This document shows positions 61,649 to 64,000 of a stretch of DNA of 64,000 nt, piece by piece. Where the stretch lies: positions 1 through 64,000 of the forward strand of contig NZ_JAGGLR010000028.1 in assembly GCF_017874715.1 (NCBI RefSeq), given 5' to 3'. Both the position numbers and the translations under genes were made by a program. The number at the start of each line of letters is the position of its first letter. The stretch's first letter is position 1. Origin of the DNA: Streptomyces iranensis. GTDB taxonomy: Bacteria; Actinomycetota; Actinomycetes; Streptomycetales; Streptomycetaceae. Below the pieces are notes generated by a model. The model saw nothing but the letters and a program-made list of their open reading frames with translations. It was not told the DNA's origin and did no database searches.

Positions 61649-62889
61649 GCCGCCGCATGGTCCTGCTCCTCGCCATCACCTGCGCGGTGGCGGTGGGCAA
61701 CATCTACTTCCCGCAGGCCATCGGCCCGCTGGTGGCCGACGGGCTGAAGGTGTCCGCCGATTCGGCCGCCGTGGTGGTGACCGCCACCCAGGTCGGCTAC
61801 ACGGCCGGAATCGTCCTGCTGGTGCCGCTCGGCGACCGGATTCCGCACCGTACGTTCCTCGTCGTCCTGCTCGGCCTCACCGGCCTGGCGCTGCTCGCCG
61901 CGGGTTGCGCACCGGCCCTGCCGCCCCTCGTCGCCGCCAGTGCTCTCGTCGGCCTGACCACCGTGGCGGCGCAGATCGTCGGCCCGCTGGCGGCCGGTCT
62001 CGTGGCCGCCGACCGCCGGGGAGCGGTGATCGGCACCCTGCTGAGCGGATCGACCGGCGGCATGCTGCTGGCCCGCACCTTCAGCGGCACCCTCGGCGAT
62101 TGGCTGGGCTGGCGGGCCCCGTATCTCGTGGCCGCGGTCCTGGCCGTGCTGCTCGCCACCGTCCTGGCGTTCACCGTCCCCGCCACGACCCCGACTTCCC
62201 GGCAGTCCTACCCCGCCCTCCTGGCCGAACCGCTGCGTCTGCTGCGCACCGAGCCGGAGTTGCGCCGCTCCTGCTGGTACCAGGCGACCGTATTCGCCGG
62301 ATTCTCGGCCGTCTGGACCTGCCTGGCGCTGCTCCTCACCAGTCCCGCCTACGGGCTCGGCGCCCAGGCCGTCGGCATGCTCGCGCTGGTCGGCGGGGCG
62401 ACCATGCTGTGCACTCCGCTCGTCGGGCGCCTGGTGGACCGGCGAGGGCCCGATCCGGTGAACCTCGTCTGTCTGCTCGGGGTGCTCCTCTCCGCCGCGG
62501 TCCTCGCCGCGGGCGCCCTGGGCGGGACGCCGGGCCTGGCCGCCCTGACGGTCGGCACACTGCTGCTGGACATCTCGATGCAGTCCGGCATGGTGGCCAA
62601 CCAGGCCCGCGTCTACGCCCTGCGCCCGGACGCCCGCTCCAGGCTCAACACCGCCTATATGACCTGCGCCTATCTGGGCGGCAGCGCGGGTTCCTGGCTC
62701 GGGGTACGCGCCTGGGGCCGGTCCGGCTGGTGGGGCGTGTGCGCACTCGTCGCGCTTCTCACCGTCCTCGCCCTGGTCCGCCACCTGCCGGTCCTGCGCC
62801 GACCTCGGGGGAGCCTGCCGGTTCCGGCTCAGGCTCCACGCCGTAACACGGCCCCTACGCCGCCGGACCCTCCCCTCGCAGCGCGGTGA
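61645..62889 (+). CDS. MFS exporter, DHA1 type
   Basis: A 414-residue transporter with about twelve helices, beginning MSRRMVLLLAITCAVAVGNIYFPQAIGPLVAD. The helix 2-3 loop is PLGDRIPHRTFL, a DR..R form of the MFS motif, and GRLVDRRGPDPV lies in the second half. Proteins of this group export drugs or small metabolites. It is divergent from the ArsR/DUF5937 regulator and close to the P450 and biosynthetic operon, so it is a candidate product exporter. The 3' end overlaps the convergent hydrolase gene by 35 bases. Confidence 0.85.
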   Translation: MSRRMVLLLAITCAVAVGNIYFPQAIGPLVADGLKVSADSAAVVVTATQVGYTAGIVLLVPLGDRIPHRTFLVVLLGLTGLALLAAGCAPALPPLVAASALVGLTTVAAQIVGPLAAGLVAADRRGAVIGTLLSGSTGGMLLARTFSGTLGDWLGWRAPYLVAAVLAVLLATVLAFTVPATTPTSRQSYPALLAEPLRLLRTEPELRRSCWYQATVFAGFSAVWTCLALLLTSPAYGLGAQAVGMLALVGGATMLCTPLVGRLVDRRGPDPVNLVCLLGVLLSAAVLAAGALGGTPGLAALTVGTLLLDISMQSGMVANQARVYALRPDARSRLNTAYMTCAYLGGSAGSWLGVRAWGRSGWWGVCALVALLTVLALVRHLPVLRRPRGSLPVPAQAPRRNTAPTPPDPPLAAR

Positions 62890-63490
62890 GGAGCTCCCTC
62901 GTGGTGAGGATGGCATGGGCGAAGGTGGGGCCGTTCAGCTCGTGCGCGGAGTGCATCATCTCGGGTTTGAAGGCGGCTGTGGCGTCGCGGACCAGTGTGA
63001 CGTGGTAGCCCAGCTCCATGGCGAACCGGCCGGTGGACTCGATGCAGGTGTTCGCCAGCAGCCCGACGAGGATCACATGAGAGATGCCGTGCTGCTTGAG
63101 CTGCATATCCAGGTCGGTGTTGGCGAATCCGCTCTGGGACCAGTGTTCCCGGGCCACCACCTCCCCCGGCCCCGGCTGGAAGTCGGGGTGGAACTCCCCG
63201 CCCCAGGTGTCCCGGGCGAAGGAGTGGCTCACCATGATGTTCCGCTGGGTCGGGTTGGGGTGGTCCCACGACTCGTAGTCACCCGGCTCCCAGCGGCGGT
63301 GCGGGACGAACACCACCCGCACCCCGGCCTGCCGGGCGGAGCCGACGATGGCGCGCAGATTGTCCAGCAGACCTACCTCCCGCGCGACGCTCTCCACGGC
63401 CGGCCAGATCTTGCCTCCCTCGGAGAGGAAGTCGTTGTAGGGATCGACCAGCAGCACCGCCGTCCGCCGGGGGGCATAGGTCTCGGCCAT
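62855..63490 (-). CDS. Isochorismatase-family cysteine hydrolase
   Basis: A 211-residue protein of the isochorismatase/nicotinamidase fold. Asp16 in LLVDPYNDF and Cys149 in LLANTCIESTGR are two members of the triad. The third, normally Lys ahead of a xHWxxSGF segment, reads Arg114 in VVAREHWSQSGFANTDL. Lys-to-Arg at that point may alter or weaken catalysis. ATG 63490 has GGAGGAG seven bases upstream. The TetR gene diverges upstream and probably controls it. The substrate is unknown. Confidence 0.85.
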   Translation of the reverse strand: MAETYAPRRTAVLLVDPYNDFLSEGGKIWPAVESVAREVGLLDNLRAIVGSARQAGVRVVFVPHRRWEPGDYESWDHPNPTQRNIMVSHSFARDTWGGEFHPDFQPGPGEVVAREHWSQSGFANTDLDMQLKQHGISHVILVGLLANTCIESTGRFAMELGYHVTLVRDATAAFKPEMMHSAHELNGPTFAHAILTTRELLTALRGEGPAA

Positions 63491-63627
63491 GACGTCTCCT
63501 CCGTGGGCTCGTGGAAGATCACTCATCGCCTGAACAGGCACATCCCGAAGGCTCCGAGTACCCATCCGTCGCCCTTCGAACGCCGCACGGCATACCCACC
63601 CACTTCCGGGAGGCCCTCGGCGCCTCC

Positions 63628-63649
63628 TATAGTAGGTAGACCTACCTAC
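63628..63649 (+). promoter_or_regulatory. TetR promoter with perfect operator palindrome
   Basis: TATAGT (63628-63633) is a good -10 element, immediately overlapped by GTAGGTAGACCTACCTAC (63632-63649), eight-base perfect arms around a two-base centre. The TetR ATG is 22 bases further on. Binding there would block both this promoter and probably the divergent hydrolase promoter. Confidence 0.7.
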
Positions 63650-63671
63650 CTAATCTGTCAGGGTGTATGCG

Positions 63672-64000
63672 ATGAGTGAGACGGGCGTGAGGACGTCGGA
63701 GCCCGGGAGGCGGCGGCCCGCGCGGGAGCGTCTGCTGGCGGCCGCCGCGCGCCGCTTCTACGCCGACGGCGTGACGGCGACCGGAATCGACACGATCACC
63801 GCCGAAGCGGGCGTGGCGAAGATGAGCCTGTACAACAACTTCTCCTCCAAGGCCGATCTCGTCAGGGCCTATCTCGACGCCCGCCACGAGGAGTGGCTGG
63901 CGATGTACCGGTCGCGGCTGGAGCGGGCCGAAAGCCCCCGCGACGGCGTCCTCGCGGTCTTCGACGCCTACGCCGATCACGCGGCGTTCGCCTACGAGCG
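63672..64000 (+). CDS. TetR/AcrR-family regulator (3' end outside window)
   Basis: The first 109 codons are in the window. The N-terminal helix-turn-helix is ERLLAAAARRFYADGVTATGIDTITAEAGVAKMSLYNNFSSKADLV (about residues 19-64), a clear TetR domain; the start of the ligand domain follows. ATG 63672 is 23 bases past the perfect palindrome given above. It is divergent from the isochorismatase-family gene, its most likely target. Confidence 0.9.
   Translation, partial: MSETGVRTSEPGRRRPARERLLAAAARRFYADGVTATGIDTITAEAGVAKMSLYNNFSSKADLVRAYLDARHEEWLAMYRSRLERAESPRDGVLAVFDAYADHAAFAYE

Overview
The window is very GC-rich, with strong GC bias at third codon positions, GTG and TTG starts, four-base ATGA/GTGA gene overlaps, leaderless-looking promoters and many IclR, ROK, GntR and GlxA-type AraC regulators. 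This points to a Streptomyces-like actinomycete. The mix of catabolic islands, a candidate secondary-metabolite operon and at least six decayed or interrupted genes fits an accessory region such as a chromosome arm. I saw no rRNA, tRNA, CRISPR array, transposase or phage gene.

Layout. 1-2520: tail of a GH51-type arabinofuranosidase, a DUF6924 protein and a flavin-linked oxidase. 2594-8660: GntR regulator, a four-gene polyamine-type ABC importer and a DadA-like FAD oxidoreductase, closed by two hairpins. 8831-10604: GATase1-AraC regulator divergent from an HD hydrolase gene with a premature TGA. 10688-20050: glycan degradation island (SGNH esterase, GH95, GH27, ROK repressor, GH36). 20025-24485: LysR/DoxX pair, DUF5709 protein, a gutted phosphoesterase gene, an MFS transporter and a truncated SRPBCC gene. 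24478-26606: IclR regulator and agmatinase-type ureohydrolase. 26607-27356: remnants of a carboxylesterase and an Lrp/AsnC regulator. 27526-29189: an intact copy of the HD/AraC module.

29455-35597 is an organosulfur-type locus. A leaderless short peptide of the RLHVDLRR class precedes an SsuABC/TauABC-like importer, a flavoprotein interrupted by TAG, a ferredoxin and a TauD-like dioxygenase. 35699-45224 is a sugar-acid or related catabolic island: MFS, aldehyde dehydrogenase and IclR on the minus strand; a formaldehyde-activating-enzyme homologue, mandelate-racemase-type dehydratase, second aldehyde dehydrogenase, hydroxyisobutyrate-type dehydrogenase and iron alcohol dehydrogenase on the plus strand.

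45256-62889 holds the most unusual content. After a MarR regulator and a methyltransferase, nine minus-strand genes, mostly overlapping, run from 58681 down to 46776: Rph/PEP-synthase-like dikinase, fatty-acyl-AMP-ligase-like enzyme, pol-beta-type nucleotidyltransferase, acyl carrier protein, NAD-dependent thioester-reductase-like SDR, NDP-kinase-like protein, AfsA-like protein, UbiA-like membrane enzyme and amidohydrolase. A divergent P450, an ArsR-type regulator and an MFS exporter complete the neighbourhood. I read this as a candidate biosynthetic cluster that matches no class I know. The window ends with an isochorismatase-family hydrolase and the start of a TetR gene whose promoter carries a perfect palindrome.
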